This document shows positions 11,801 through 24,124 of a stretch of DNA of 64,000 nt, one piece after another. The DNA lies in the NCBI GenBank assembly GCA_023052935.1, contig CM041293.1, positions 174,955,600-175,019,599 on the forward strand, in the 5' to 3' direction. The notes under the pieces are model-generated. The model searched no databases. It saw only the letters and a program-made list of their open reading frames with translations, and was not told where the DNA came from. This DNA is from Piezodorus guildinii (taxonomy: Eukaryota; Arthropoda; Insecta; Hemiptera; Pentatomidae). Position 1 is the first letter of the stretch, and each line of letters begins with the position of its first letter. The translations under genes and the position numbers were made by a program.

Positions 11801-14800
11801 GAAAATCCAACGATGATCTTAACATCTAGAAGTTGATATCCTCCTTTAGTTTTAAAATGGTGGCCGATCAAATATTATTTAATTCAATAACTCAGTTATT
11901 TTTGAAGATAAAGAAAAATATATTAGTTTTTTAAACAAGAAAAAACACAAATAATTATTAAAAAAAAAAAAAAAGAAAAAAAAAAGAAAAGAAAAAGATT
12001 TGAGGGATCACCATAGGATAGTGGCTAGCATAACAGCTTTCTATGCCAAGGTCGTGGGTTCAAACCTGTGGGTGGCCCTAGGATTTTTTGGGAGTAAAAA
12101 ATCATTAGTTACCTCGTCCTTCGGAGGAGACTTAACCTGATAAAACCTGGATAGGCAAAATTTAGGACTCGAACTGTAGCATTGTCCGATTAGCCATAGT
12201 AGCATAAAGTGACATTAAATGAATAAACAAACAATTTCCTTTGAATTAGGTAATTGCCTTTAAACAGCTATACAAACAGTTATACCCTAATATGGTTATT
12301 TGGAAACAGTAAACCATTGTGTAATAAATTGCAGCATTTTATTATCTAAAATAGCAAACATGAATACTACTTTAAGCCATCTAAGATTCAAAGCTACACT
12401 AAAAAATCATCTGAGCTGGAAATTAACTTTAAAATTTATTATGTCTCAAATTACAATAATCTGGTGCGGGCATTGGCAGTGGGCAACACATGCCTTTCAC
12501 TTACCTCAACTGTTTTTTGTTTTTTTTTACAATATCAATCTTTATTTATATAGCATACATCTGCACAGTTTTTAAAAACATTGATTGGAAATCCATTACA
12601 ATGCGCTACTTATTTGCTAAAAACAATTTAAACAGTTAAAAACAATTAACTATACTTCAATTTGAAAAATATTTTGAGTTGATTTTAATAAAAAGTGTAT
12701 TCATTTTCATAGGAAACTTATGATTTAGATTAAATAATATAACTATATTAAATTGTCAATCAGTAATAAGTTTATTCCCTATTCGTCACTTTATATCAAT
12801 TTCGTTTATAACATAATGTTTTTTCTAAAATCTTTCTCTTTCCAACAGTTTATTATACGTCTATATCACTGTTCTTGATATTAAAAAAACAAAAATTACA
12901 TTAAAAAATAGTTTTCCTCTTTTAGCCTTCAGTTGGTCATCAAATTCGTCCAACTTGTATATTTAGTCGTCCTTCATCAATGCAATTAAAATGATATGGT
13001 TAATTTTTTGAAATGTACAAAATTAAAGGTAGTTCAGAGGAATAAAATTCAAAATACTGCCATTTAAGCCTAGTCAGACTATTTCAATCACAATGAAACT
13101 TACATGAATTAAAGCCCATTAAATTTTACATCAATACAGCGAGTTTAATCAAAACCGTTAAAGCCGTTTTTGAGATAATCGTAAAAAGGTGCAAAATGCA
13201 TGGTATAAAGTGGTCTTCTGGTAAGCGATTTTGATGAAAAAGTTGCTGTAACATCTTGGGCGTATATTTGTCCTAACTATGTAATTTCAGTTCCGTACGA
13301 CTTTTCCGCTTTTGCGTTAGACTTACCACACACACACACACAGACGTCATTGTGGACTTGGTCATTGGACTCAGGAGACCCTAAAACGTGCATTTCTGTT
13401 GAAAACTGAATTCGAAAATTTTCAGATCGCAATACTTTCCTTTACTATATATTTCATATATAGGTAAGTGAAAGTAAAAATCACTTGAGCTGGAAATTAA
13501 CTTTAAAGTTATTGTATCTCAAATTACAAAAATAAAAAAAAAGGTACCTCTAATCAAGTTTGGAAGTTTTTTTGTACATTTCATGTCACTTTTATGTTGA
13601 TGTGGCCAATAAGACGGAGGTATGACAAAATATAGGACTCCTGCCTATGATAATAGGCTTAGCAAACCTAAGGATCAATGCTGATTGTAGGGGAAGTAGG
13701 CAATATCAAAACATCCACCATGATCCTTCTTCCCTAAATTATTCAAACATTAGGTTATAAATTATGGTTATATAACAAAAAAATAAAATAAACTTTAAAT
13801 AGCTCCAATATAATTAAAAAAAAAAAAAAAAAATCAAAACAATACAATTGGTACAACTGGAGGCTCCCTAGTTGCTAATTAAGAAAAGATTGCCATGACG
13901 ATGTATTGGATGCCGGGCCCAGCTGGGTCGGCTTCAATATTAATGGTTACCATCAAATAAAATGCACAACAATAAAAACGATGTCTTGTGCTGGGCAAAG
14001 ACTGGGCGAGAAGAGAGATAAGCGACTGAGGCGAGCATGGAGGAGACGAAATCCATCCGCTTATAAACAATTGTGGTATTATTGTATATAGCAATACAAC
14101 ATTCACATTCAAAACAAAAAATGTCTCTTTTTAAAATAAACTTGCTTTCTTAATAATAAATATAACTGATGTAATACTAAATTTAAAATACATCGCACAG
14201 GATCAGGAACACCATTTTACAACCCCCTGAAGGACAGCATAACCTAGGTTTTTTTACTATATTTAAAAAATCCTAGAGTTATCTACCGGCTTTGAACCTG
14301 CAACCTGGGGCACAGAAGGTTGTTGATGCTAGCTACTATACCGCAGGTGACCTCAATGAAATTACAAACCCCCCTAGAGTTTGGAAGTAAAACCTAGTTT
14401 AGTAACATTATTTAAAAGTCAAAATAACTTCTGATAACATCATTTTTTTAATCCTAAATACAATGAAACTTTATGGCTTCGAATCAATAAACTACAGAAA
14501 TAGAATTTCAACATTCTATACAAATAGAAATATTTAGGTAAGTATATATCACTGTGAAACACAAAGACCGTCAAGTAAAAGCTGAAAGTGTTAAATAGTG
14601 AATTATCACATACAAGCTGTTGCTCGCAACTTCGTCACGTCAATTTCTGATCTTATTAATTTTTTTTTTAGTGCCGAATAAATGAAATATTTCCAGACAA
14701 CCTTCAAATAAAAATGCTAAAATATACGGCGTCTTGTCATTTTTTTCTTTCTTTTTCTGCATTTATAAGTTTCAGTAGAAATGTCTTTTTTAAAATCTAT

Positions 14801-17800
14801 TAACCTAGTTATTTAGATATTCAAAACCACTCCAAAAAGGTAAAATCCTTCTTACTTTATGAAGCTATACTTAAGTTGTTATACTTGGTAAATTAAGAAG
14901 TTTTAAAAGAATATATTTTAAAGTACTCCTGCATAAATGATACTTTTTAGTTTCATTTTCTTGTAGCAGAACATAGTGATTTTCTCCGCAACCCAATATT
15001 GATAATGCAACATATAGTTGGCCGTGTGAAAAGCAGTCTTGATTTTTACTTGTTTAAATGTTTGCCCCCTGTGATTTATTAATTGTTACCGCAAAAGATG
15101 ACAACGGAAAATTGATTTTTTTTTTTAATTAGAAGGTAAATCATTTGGAATCATAGGGATACTAGGTCAATTTTCTTCTTTTTTTTCCAGATTTTCCACT
15201 CATTCTTCACTCCTATTGGTTATAGCGTGTTGTTATATAGCCTAAAGTCTTTCTATGGATAAATGGACTATCCAACACTAAAAAAATTTTTCAATTCAAA
15301 CCAGTAGTTTCTGAGATTAGCGTGTTCAAACAAACAAACTCTTCAGCTTTATAATATAAGTATAGATAACTTTATCTCTCCTTTTTTTTAACTCTCATTA
15401 AAAATGTGGACTCTAAGCAATCAAGTAGCCTTCTTTGCAGGCTTGGACTCAGGGGACCATAAAATGTGTATTTGAAAACTTGAATTCAAAAATATACACG
15501 ATCGCAATACTTTCCCTTACAATATATATTCGTTAACACAAAATAAGATCACATTCTGTCTCTTCACATCTATTATCCAATCAAATATTTAAAGCAATAA
15601 AATAAATTATAAATGATAAAGTTAAAGTTAAAATAAGCCTGAATACTTACAGGTACAATAATACTTATTCCACCAGAACCGAAGTAGTATTCCTTACCGA
15701 ATGTTACAACCCCGGTATGCCAGATTCCTTCAACCTGCTTACCTAAAACAAATAATAATATCGTCAATAATTAGAGGCAAAAAGTGTCAATAACAATAGT
15801 TATACAATAAAACAATTCTAAACTAATGTTAGCTTATAAAAAACTTTTTTAAATAATTTAATAATCAGTTAGGACAAATTAATTTAAATTTAGTGACTAA
15901 AACAGGCGATGAATGATTCTAATGACTCTGAGATTGATAACTCTCGAACACTAGCGATCAAGTTTTTAATGGAAGATGCAATAGAATTACGCTTCCGAAG
16001 TGCTAGTATTTTAATGAAGCGATCATCTGTGGGGTTAGTAACCTGAGACGCCCTGACATTGGTCGTCTCGAATGACTACCAGTCTCCGTGTACCTTTTTA
16101 TGGCCCTTGAAACGGTAGAATAGTGAATCCCAAGGCGATTTGCAATATAACACAATGATTTGCCTTCTTCAGAGAAAGTGATGATTCTGAATAAATCATC
16201 GTGATTTAAATAAAATTAATTGTTTTAACTAGACTTAAAATAAAAGAGAGAACAGACTTGAGGCAAATGAAAGATAAACATGGAATGAAAGGAAATTTGA
16301 AATGAATGAAACAAAATTCGATCGTTAGTTGGTAAAAAGTGAATAAAAATGATATGTCTAATCCCTAATATCTCTCATTTAATAAATAATATTACTATAA
16401 ATATAAACATAGTCTGGATTAAGGTCAAAACCAAGAAAATCTCAAGAACTATGGGTGTTGCAATACTTCTGGCGGGGAGTGTAGTTAGCTAACCAACTAG
16501 ACCAACAATAAAATGAGATTTCTTATTTAAAGTGCTCTTTATTTGTTCATTTAACATCGCTTTATGCTACTATGGATAATCAGAAGATGCTACAGTGGGA
16601 GTCCAATAAATTTGCTTATCCAGGTGTAATTAGGATAGGGAGATTTGACCATTATGTGACAATCTATAGGCTCGGGACCGCCCTCCAAAGGTCGGCATAA
16701 CCAAGGAATTTGTATGACCTTAAAAAAATTCTGAAGCTATATGCCGGGATCAAGCACGCTAATTTTGGCATAGAACGCGGTTATGCTAGCCACCGCACCT
16801 CAGGTGGACCCAATTAAAGTGTTTCTCCAATAACATTAGATTTTTTTTTTTCAAGACTGACTCCTGATTATTTCTTTTTACATCAATAGAAAACTAAATG
16901 GAGGCTTAAAGATTAATAATAAAAGTACATGGAAGTGAAAATTGCCATAAATTGTTAACGTTTAATAAACTTTTCTTAATAATTTGTACTTCATTAAAAT
17001 ATTAATTTATTTTCAATTTTGAAGAATTGAATTTAAATTTATTTTAAATATATTGAACTTTATGTCATTTATAAATTTAACTATCAATAATAACAATATT
17101 ATAACATCATGTTTAACAATGTTTTGAGGTCTAGTCTCATCTACCGTAACTTATAAAATAGACACCAAACATTTCAATAACATTAAATTACTTTTAACCA
17201 GTTAAAAGTAATTTAAAAAATTTAAGTTCATTTAAAAATAACAATATATGTGGAAGTAATAAATGGAATAAATGATAATAAACAAATATTGAAGAGTATG
17301 ATAAGTATTATGGTACATCAGATAAGAATTTAAAAAGTAATGTAATACTGAAATGAACAGTAAGAAATGTGAAGTGAAGATAATATAATATGAGGAATAT
17401 GAAGATTTATTCATAAAATTATTTCAGAATAATACATTAATGTGATTATATTTAAAAGGATGTAATAATATGATAAATTATTAAAAAAAAAAAGTTTCGA
17501 ATTTAGTTGAAAGTAAATAAATAAGTAATAATGTCATGACGATAAATATAATTTTAGTGATATATCAGATGATGAGGCAATGCCTCGAAATGTTGTAAAC
17601 ATGATTATATAATATTATTATTATTTATAATAAAATTTATAAAATAAGCAAAATTTAAATATATTTATGTTTGTTTGTTAGTTATATGTTAAAGAAGGTC
17701 ATTAGCTCCCCAAAAAATATTTAAACAAATATATATATATTTATATTTCATAAAAAAATTAGCATAATACAACTTTAACTAAAAGCAAGAGCTTATTCAT

Positions 17801-20800
17801 TATTAAGAATTTTAATTTAAATAAATTAATTCAAGTCTTGCATTAAAGCTCAGATACATATAAATGTAATGTATATTGTATGTATATCTATGTATATACG
17901 TAAAATCATAGATGATACACATTAAATAGACTAAGGCATGACAAATAAAGGTTATTTATTTTACCTGAATGTTATATTTATTTTAAATTGAGGTATAACC
18001 TTCTAAATTATCCTAGTTTTCTTTTTTAAAATGGCCTTCCCTTGTAATATAATGACTTTGAAATATGATCATTGTAAATAATTTTAGAAACAAATTTATA
18101 TGTAATTTTTTAATTACAAGACTTAATTCAAAACGTAAATAAATGAAAAATATTGTGCATCTTGACAGATTTTATTAATTTTTTTTTCTTTTTGTTTTAG
18201 TGCCAAAATAAATGAAATATTTCCAGACAACCTTCATATAAAAATGCTAAAATATACGGCATCTTGTCATTTTTTTTTTTTTTTTTTTTCTGCATTTATT
18301 AGTTTCAGTAGAAATGTCTTTTTTAAAACCTATTAACCTTGATATTTAGATATTCAAAACTACTCCAGAAAGCTAAAATCCTTCATATTTTACTAAGCTA
18401 TAGTTGTTATAGTTAGTAGATTAGAGAAATTTTAAATTTATAAGGATTTTTTTTTTAATTATCTATTCAAAACATTATGCCTTTATTATATTTAAAAGTA
18501 TCAGCTGATAATTATGTTAAAGATTTTTTAACATAATTAGACATTTAAGCTCCTTAGTAACTAAATGAACTATTAAGACTGCTGTGTATACAGTAAATTA
18601 CAAATTACGCATTTATACATTGAATATGGTGAAATTTATATTACAAATCAATTTAAAATGATAAATATATATATATTTTTCAGTTAAATTTGATAATAAT
18701 AAATAAATTCATAAATTAATTAAATGGTATGGTAAGATATATTACAGATTATCTATAATATTTTAGTAGACAGTGACAATAACACTGTTTTAATGCTTAA
18801 GTTATCTCAATCAAACCCAGCTTCTCCGTAACATATTTTCTCCCGAAGTTTATTTTATTTAATATTCGTTTAATCCTATGATGATTTATTATTAATTAAA
18901 ATTTAGGAAAACTGAAAAAAATTGGCAATAAAAAGTGTCAAACAGATACAAAATTCCATTAATTATGATATATACATTTTTTAAATATAAAACAAACAAA
19001 CTAGAAATAATTATTTTGTAATTGTTTAATGAATATTTTTAATTAATATGTTGATTTCCAAGAAGTATTTTATCCATTCTATGAAATTTTATAGAATGAG
19101 CAAAAAAATCTAAATTTAATATATTATTACACCAATTTATTTGATTCTTTATGCACCAAAATTTAGAATTTTTTCTTCCTTGTTAATTACATTATTTTTA
19201 TGATATCGAAAGAAATTAACTTCTCAATATTGACCAAAGATCAACAGTAATAAAAAAAATTTGATTTAACAGACACAAGAAAAATTAATTTTTTTTAAAA
19301 TTATCATTATTTACAAATAAATGTTTACCAACTTTTTTAAGCGTAGACATGGATGTAAAAATTAATAATTAATTTTATGATAACTATTATTTTAAATACA
19401 AATGTTATTGAAAACTAGATAATACATTTTTAAACTATAATTAATTGTTTTGATATATTATTCACTAATTATTAGAATTATTATATACATCTTTATAATC
19501 ATACAGTTAAATCTACTATCTAGAAATAAACATTTAGAACACGAGAGAAAATTGTTTTTCCATCGTTGTAGATAAAGACAAAAGAAAATTATCTCAGCAT
19601 TTTCAGACATTAAGTGATAAACTAAAATCCGTCAAGTGGCATTCTATATTTTTACTATTTTCCTATATCAAAAGTACAATCTTATCAATGGAAATTAGTA
19701 TTTTTCAATCATTGAAAAAAAAATTGAATGATGGCAACAACGATAATAATAAATGATATGATGGTCTAGATTTAAAAGTTTCAGGTACATGAAAATGTGA
19801 AACGTTGCATAACTTCTGTTTACATCCCCTCCAATTCTTACTTATCATCAGTCATAATTATAACCTTCAGTTTACATAAAATATTTGTGTTTAATCTGAT
19901 TATAATACGAATAGTAAACATCAATGAATGGGCATTATATTTAATCTTGACAATTAAGATAAATATCTGGATTCGTAAACAAGAATTGCATGTAGACCTC
20001 TAATAGTTTGCAAAAAGAAACAATAAACATAAATAAAAACAATAATGGCAAAGCAAAATATTAACCAGGAGTAACGAGTTACACATTAGATTTGGAAGGT
20101 GTTAGTACCAATTAATATATTAACAATACTTAACTAGTAGAGAAGATGTTGTGGATTAATAACAATAATTAACCATATTAAGAGATTTATTAGGATAAAG
20201 GGCAGTAAATAAAAACTGCAATCTCAGTTTATATTAGCAAACTTTAAAATACTAATATTTATATTCTATGGTTGTTAAACACGAATGGTGGTGATAAGGT
20301 TGTTGAGAACTACTTTTGATATTGACAATGTGATTTTTGGTAAAGCAAATGATACTGTCGATCAAATCATAAAATCCTGAGACTTTATAAATTATGAAAT
20401 GCTAAAAATTAGTACTCATAACTAAGTGGTATGTTTTAATTCCTGATGAATTAGTCATTCAATTCATGATTTAAATATCACAAAAAAAAAAAAAAAAAAT
20501 ATTATGTGCTAAAGATTTTTCAGGGGGCCTAAAAATTATTTTGAACTATTACTAATAATAAAGTATTTTTTAAAATAAATAAATATGTTTCAATTCACTT
20601 ATCACGGTTTCGGGTTTGTTTTTTATAGTTTTTCCAACAATTATCAAAATGTGACTTACAAAAATCAAGGTTTTTTTTTTATAGGAAAATTTCATGAAAA
20701 AGGACATTAATTCCGGAATCATTTATATAAAATGTAAAATTTTCTTTTTTTCAATAATAATAATGAGATATCTTTATAATTAACATAGATAACTAAGAAT

Positions 20801-21274
20801 TCTTTAAGCAGATTAAAAAAAATCACAATAATGTTAGTTATTTCCTTGAGAAGAGATATTCAATTTATAAAAAAATTTACTTTGACAAGGCTTTGATGGC
20901 ATAATCAATTGATAATAAAAAGGAAAATCAAATAGTTTTCTTATCTCAAACATTTTTTATAAATTTAATTTTGGACATGCAATATAATAAAATATTTCAC
21001 TATGCCGAATGTAATTTATTAGGAACAGTTTATCAGATACTAACATAACATTAGTAAAACCAAATAAAAATAAGAAATTCCACATTTACCCCAATTTAAA
21101 ATAAAATTTTAAAAAGTAGTCCATTAGTTTAATAAGTCATGATAAAAAGAATAATTAAGAAATAACTAAAGTAAAAACAGTAATTTTACCGATAAGAGCT
21201 GGTGAAAGACGAGCGGCCATTCCTCCTGACAGGTCGTAAACATACAGATACACATCATCTCCTCCTTCTGACAT
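5748..21274 (-). CDS. DESI1: DESI1: desumoylating isopeptidase 1 (PPPDE family), complete, 5 coding exons
   Basis: Joining minus-strand exons 21274-21190, 15742-15651, 10194-10088, 6096-5974 and 5880-5748 gives 540 bases, 179 residues plus stop, with every junction GT-AG and in phase. The product matches the PPPDE cysteine isopeptidase family: YVYDLSGGMAARLSP near the N-terminus, GIWHTG with the catalytic His (residue 37), the FGSGGI block, and HNCNNFSDNL with the catalytic Cys (residue 106). Human DESI1 is about 168 residues with His38 and Cys108, so length and spacing agree. Family members remove SUMO from a few target proteins; cytoplasmic and nuclear roles are known for the family. The ATG (21274) gives the shortest sensible N-terminus; an acceptor-like TTTTACAG about 45 bases upstream hints at a separate 5' non-coding exon. 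The introns carry much transposon debris. Confidence 0.95.
5974..6096 (-). CDS. DESI1: DESI1 coding exon 4 (catalytic Cys)
   Basis: Codes for residues 95-135 plus two bases of Thr136. Acceptor TTCTTTCAG ends at 6097; donor GTAAGT starts at 5973. Contains HNCNNFS with the nucleophile Cys106 and the IPDYI-LPEEILST segment conserved in DESI1. Confidence 0.95.
6184..6935 (+). mobile_element. Frameshifted LINE reverse transcriptase fragment (RTE-like) in DESI1 intron 3
   Basis: The first part (6184-6474) reads IDKIFTLKQLGEKMYEF, then LVDFEVAYDSV with the RT motif around the first catalytic Asp, then an eroded GLRGTAAF in place of GLRQGDA. After several stops the frame resumes at 6689 with FQYLGAAIN and CLIRFIATYACETC, the C-terminal blocks seen in RTE-like elements. 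The YADD region is lost in the broken part. It lies on the opposite strand to DESI1, immediately upstream of its exon 4. Confidence 0.8.
7253..7290 (+). repeat. CTGATGA-stem-AAA hairpin motif (hammerhead-like)
   Basis: CTGATGAAGACCC, an eight-base loop, GGGTCT then AAA. This is the same design as the core at 2977-3005 but with the G of GAAA replaced by T and the same extra A after the core. Related degenerate copies lie at 17569, 39918, 44136 and, on the minus strand, near 33283. Confidence 0.6.
7300..8430. other. AT-rich intronic stretch
   Basis: DESI1 intron 3. A second degenerate hairpin-like stretch (ACCCGCAATGTAGGATGAAA) is near 7495; otherwise nothing recognisable. Confidence 0.4.
8435..9110 (-). 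mobile_element. Helitron-like non-autonomous repeat, family H (partial)
   Basis: Begins with AATCTGGTGCGGGCAACGCA and ACTTTCACTTACC, and ends near 9105 with TATATAGTAAGTGAAAG. These are the reverse complements of the two ends of a repeat present at least nine times in the window (complete plus-strand example 43160-44035). No coding capacity. Helitron membership is inferred from absence of terminal inverted repeats and general resemblance; it is not proven. Confidence 0.6.
9111..10087. other. AT-rich intronic stretch with a short direct repeat
   Basis: Still DESI1 intron 3. A stretch containing GGTATTGCACAAATTGCTAA near 9190 recurs with few changes near 9741, about 550 bases later, each followed by a TA run. 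No gene. Confidence 0.4.
10088..10194 (-). CDS. DESI1: DESI1 coding exon 3
   Basis: Codes for residues 60-94 plus two bases of Arg95. Acceptor TTTCGCAG ends at 10195 and donor GTAAAT starts at 10087. Contains GTLLYEP and the helix FDEYLNGLAESEF that corresponds to FLEYLSSLGESLF of vertebrate DESI1. Confidence 0.95.
10195..12000. other. AT-rich intronic stretch with CA and A tracts
   Basis: DESI1 intron 2. Holds a (CA)n tract near 10357-10372, long A tracts (10240, 11275, 11955) and, at about 11740-11800, a fragment resembling a Helitron start (CTGAAACTACTGGACC). No gene. Confidence 0.4.
12001..12235 (+). mobile_element. tRNA-derived SINE, family SINE-A, internally deleted
   Basis: Starts GGGATCACC, shows an A-box-like GTGGCTAGCATAACAGC and a B-box-like GGTTCAAACC, and ends with the family tail GTGACATTAAATGAATAAA. 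Compared with 32041-32325 it lacks about 60 internal bases. Other copies: 14190-14362, 16540-16812, 32041-32325 and 49771-49945. Confidence 0.8.
12455..13480 (-). mobile_element. Helitron-like repeat, family H (near full length)
   Basis: Both ends are present: AATCTGGTGCGGGC at 12460 and the reverse complement of the other end, CGCAATACTTTCC followed by GGTAAGTGAAAG at 13470. Contains a CA microsatellite at 13328-13341. No open reading frame of note; short ORFs here are chance. Confidence 0.65.
14190..14362 (-). mobile_element. SINE-A fragment
   Basis: The minus strand has the family's tRNA-like head (GGTTCAAAGCC B box, CTAGGATTTTTT) and then the GTCCTTC and GATCCTGTGCGATG internal segments before it breaks off. 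Confidence 0.65.
14605..15375 (-). mobile_element. Helitron (non-autonomous), minus strand
   Basis: Read on the minus strand it begins ATCTATACTTATATTATAAA followed by GCTGAAGAGTTTGTTTG and AAACTACTGG, a start commonly seen in insect Helitrons, and ends GTTGCGAGCAACAGCTTGT, resembling the usual C-AGCTAGT type 3' end in decayed form. No coding capacity. Part of it recurs at 18172-18430. Confidence 0.6.
15420..15535 (-). repeat. Helitron-like family H end fragment
   Basis: Contains the family end CGATCGCAATACTTTCCC followed by TATATAT and the GGACTCAGGGGACC segment; only about 110 bases remain. Confidence 0.55.
15651..15742 (-). CDS. DESI1: DESI1 coding exon 2
   Basis: Codes for residues 29-59. 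Acceptor TTGTTTTAG ends at 15743 and donor GTAAGT starts at 15650. Contains KQVEGIWHTG with catalytic His37 and EYYFGSGGI. Confidence 0.95.
15905..16483 (-). mobile_element. Tc1-like transposon remnant
   Basis: The minus strand carries the degraded N-terminal DNA-binding part of a Tc1-type transposase, and the right end (16452-16483) keeps the terminal sequence AGTATTGCAACACCCAT that also ends the copy at 34340-35176. The catalytic part is absent. Confidence 0.7.
16540..16812 (-). mobile_element. SINE-A, full-length copy
   Basis: Runs on the minus strand from a head with an A-box-like tract (GTGGCTAGCATAACC) to the tail TAAAGCGATGTTAAATG. Internal segments match those of 32041-32325. Confidence 0.75.
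16813..18171. other. AT-rich intronic stretch
   Basis: DESI1 intron 1. Holds a degenerate hairpin motif at 17569-17595 (GATGAGGCAATGCCTCGAAA). No gene. Confidence 0.4.
18172..18430 (-). repeat. Helitron fragment, copy of 14656-14880
   Basis: Shares long near-identical stretches with the Helitron at 14605-15375, including GAAATATTTCCAGACAACC and AAATGCTAAAATATACGGC. Neither Helitron end is kept. Confidence 0.65.
18431..21189. other. AT-rich intronic stretch
   Basis: Rest of DESI1 intron 1. Very AT-rich with A/T tracts; no domain, gene or clear repeat recognised. Confidence 0.4.
21190..21274 (-). CDS. DESI1: DESI1 coding exon 1
   Basis: Codes for residues 1-28 plus the first base of codon 29, starting MSEGGDDVYLYVYDLSGG. 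Donor GTAAAA at 21189-21184. The conserved YDLSxG strand of the PPPDE fold begins here. Confidence 0.93.
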
Positions 21275-22839
21275 CCCGTCAATAAATCAAAACTATGTTT
21301 CGTATCAAAGAAATCTGTAAAATAAATGACAATAGCAGTTACAGCTTTGTCAAAAGCCAGTAGCACTCTAATGAGCACTGTGGTTTAAAATACACTTCAG
21401 CTCGCAATACCATGGTCAAATTATAAATAGCATGGCCATATAATTCATTGTCCAAGATCACTTAAAATCTAATATTTAATAATAACTGAAACATAAGGGG
21501 AATATTAAAAGCAATCATAATAACATTATTAAACATTGTACATTAAATCATGTTCAGATGAATAGAACATTATAACTGTCACAAGTGATAAAGGTTTTAT
21601 TTTTTATTCTTAAACATTGAATAATAAATTTATAGTAAATATCAGACTGCATAAGTAAATAATAAACTATATGTATTTCCTAAATAAAAAGTGGTATTTC
21701 ACTCCCAAAATTGATGTTATCACTAGTTAATACTAGTCATAATAACAGGATGAGACTTCTGCTACACTGTAAATAGGGAAAAAAATATACAAATACCTAT
21801 ATAACAGAATGAATATGTAAACTTACAAACTTTTTTTAAATTATTTAGAAGTAACAGCACTATGCAAACCATTTACATAAGTAAGACACTTCAATATAAA
21901 GGAAATATTAGACAAATAACAGTCTGATCAGGGCAATGAGCCACAACTTCAATAACTAATTTTAATCCAATTCATGACTTAAACGAAATTCATATAGATC
22001 AAAAAATTATCAAATTCCATAATTGACAACGCAAGATACATAGGGCAAAAACTTCAAAGCAATCAGATCACAATAAAAAATTGTACAAAAATGGATTTTT
22101 CAAATTCTGATTTAAAATGACAAATACCTTTGATTAATTAAAACAATATATGATCGTAGGTTTTGGAGAACCGATTCATGTGTGTTTAATGAATCGACAT
22201 TCCCAATTAAAGAATTGGCACAACAATGTAAATAAGGTTATTTCCAGGATCAATTACTTTACGGTAAATAAACAAGTCAATTTTATGATTCGCGGAGTAG
22301 AAGACACTTAAAAATATCCAGTTGTCTTAGGTTAACCCTAGAAATAAACGGTAATAATTCCTTCAGGGTGTGATATCAGACTAACGTCAAAGGAGCTTTT
22401 GAAACATTTGAATTAGCTAGCACTTTCCGTGCATGTGATAAGGAACGTTCTAGGTTCAACTAACTCATTACAATCGATACATCGAATGACAAGGCATGGT
22501 ATGCTCTATAACTTAATTACTTTAACATTAAATAAGCAATTGTCTAATCATAAAATCGTTTTTAGAACCAATAATAGTTAAACCTATAAGAATTTCTTAC
22601 TAAACAATGAAAAATGGTTCATATTTTATTATAATGGATACCTCAATGAACGATGATTAGCATATTAGGATCCTATTACATCATTCGCGAAGTGAATCAT
22701 CTCATTCATCGTGTGAGATGACTGAATGCAAAGATATGAATGAAATGAAATTACATAACATCGTTGGTTATCTGTAATTTATTATACTATATCTACCATT
22801 TTCTATTCTGGACTTTTTGAAATAAGACTCGTTGAGACA
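21275..22839. other. Intergenic AT-rich sequence upstream of DESI1
   Basis: May include DESI1 5' untranslated sequence: an acceptor-like TTTTACAG lies about 45 bases before the ATG. No core promoter could be identified. Confidence 0.4.
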
Positions 22840-23131
22840 TCGCAGCACACTGCTTCTTCTTTTTCCAGTTACGCGACAGGCCGTGTGGTGTAATTTCCTG
22901 GGAGATTACATTCACGTTTCTCGATGCATTTTGTAGGGTAGGGTTATCACTCCCTACACGCCTAATTTTGTGGGTGGCTACTGTGTGGCTGACGGGTCTT
23001 ACATACCCGGGGAGAGGATATGAGTGAATTTCCATTTAATTACATCCATATAAAAGCCCCGCCGGGACTGGAATTCGAATTCACCTTTAGCATGAGAGAC
23101 TAGCGCGCTAGCCACTCAGCCACGGGTCCCC
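22840..23131 (-). mobile_element. tRNA-derived SINE, family SINE-B, full length
   Basis: The minus strand begins ACCCGTGGCTGAGTGGCTAG, an A-box-like tRNA start, followed by GCGCGCTAGTCTCTCATGC and a B-box-like GAATTCGAATTCC. A non-tRNA body of about 200 bases follows. Related copies are at 34076-34318, 54480-54698, 60765-60886 and 61970-62089. Confidence 0.8.
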
Positions 23132-23699
23132 CGCAGCACGCCCCTAATACACATTATTCATCTTTCACTATCTGAAGATCTCACAGATTATTATTGATAA
23201 TTTTGATATGTAATTCTATACATAGATGTCTATGTTGCTGAGTATCTGCTGATAAAAGAGCATTTTCTTATGAATAAAAATATGAGTTAAAATCCTAGTT
23301 TACGGATTCCCTAGTTATAAATCAACTTTCCCTTCTTATGTGAGGCCTGTCAGCCTTTTGGAAACAACACACCCGACTAAGAAGTAGGAATGATGATTCA
23401 ACCCTTTGTATTGTACGAAGAACAATGTTATAGTTCATAATAATGGTTCTGCAAAAAGTCAAATAGCTATCCAGAATCTGATCCAAGTATAGCGTGTTTC
23501 TAGGAAGGAATAGGTTCTCGTCCCACCGTCATGGTATTTTTTGATCTGAATGTATGTCGATGAGGCCACTGCTGGATCGATCTTAAGTGACCGGTTTCGA
23601 AGCTGTGTTTAGCCTTTGCAGCACAGTAAAAAAATTATTCGTAGAGATTATTCGACTCCCTCAAGGATGTCTGCAACTGCAAACAGCCTTCCATCCAGA

Positions 23700-23978
23700 T
23701 TAAAATAAAATAACATGTTTAAAGATCAGTATAGGGTTTTCTAATATTTTATTCTGATCTCTTATTTTCTTCCTTGAATTATCGTTTCCTTCAAAGTCAG
23801 GAGGTGAACCTTTCACCCTAGTGCCTTCAAAAGAACAGTGTCTGAGGACTAATACACCTCGGGCTGCACCTCTTTCCCCTAGTCTAGGAGCAAATGCCTT
23901 CCTTAAGTCCCCATCTTTCTGTAATGTTCTAAGGAGTGTGTCCTTAGCTTCACTGATCACAAGTGGTTCCTCAGGCAA
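23700..23978 (-). other. Unidentified open reading frame
   Basis: A 92-codon frame, extendable a few codons upstream (…GRIIELPEEPLVISEAK), is rich in Lys, Arg, Glu and Asp and has higher GC than its surroundings in its first half. I recognise no domain. It lies among jockey-type fragments on the same strand, so it could be part of a retrotransposon ORF1 or an unannotated exon. The tail after DQNKILENP looks non-coding. Confidence 0.3.
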
Positions 23979-24124
23979 TTCGATGATTCTACCTAAACAT
24001 CTCTAACCGTCCAACTACTCTTATCTTGTGCTAATATGTATTGTTCGAGTTTTTCTGATATCTCTAACTACACAATTGTTGCTAGTCAGCAGTATACCAA
24101 GTATAGTCATGCTTACATACTTAC

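Noticed and set aside
12300..12575. 91-codon plus-strand ORF in DESI1 intron 2
   Set aside because: It overlaps the end of a family H repeat and has random composition.
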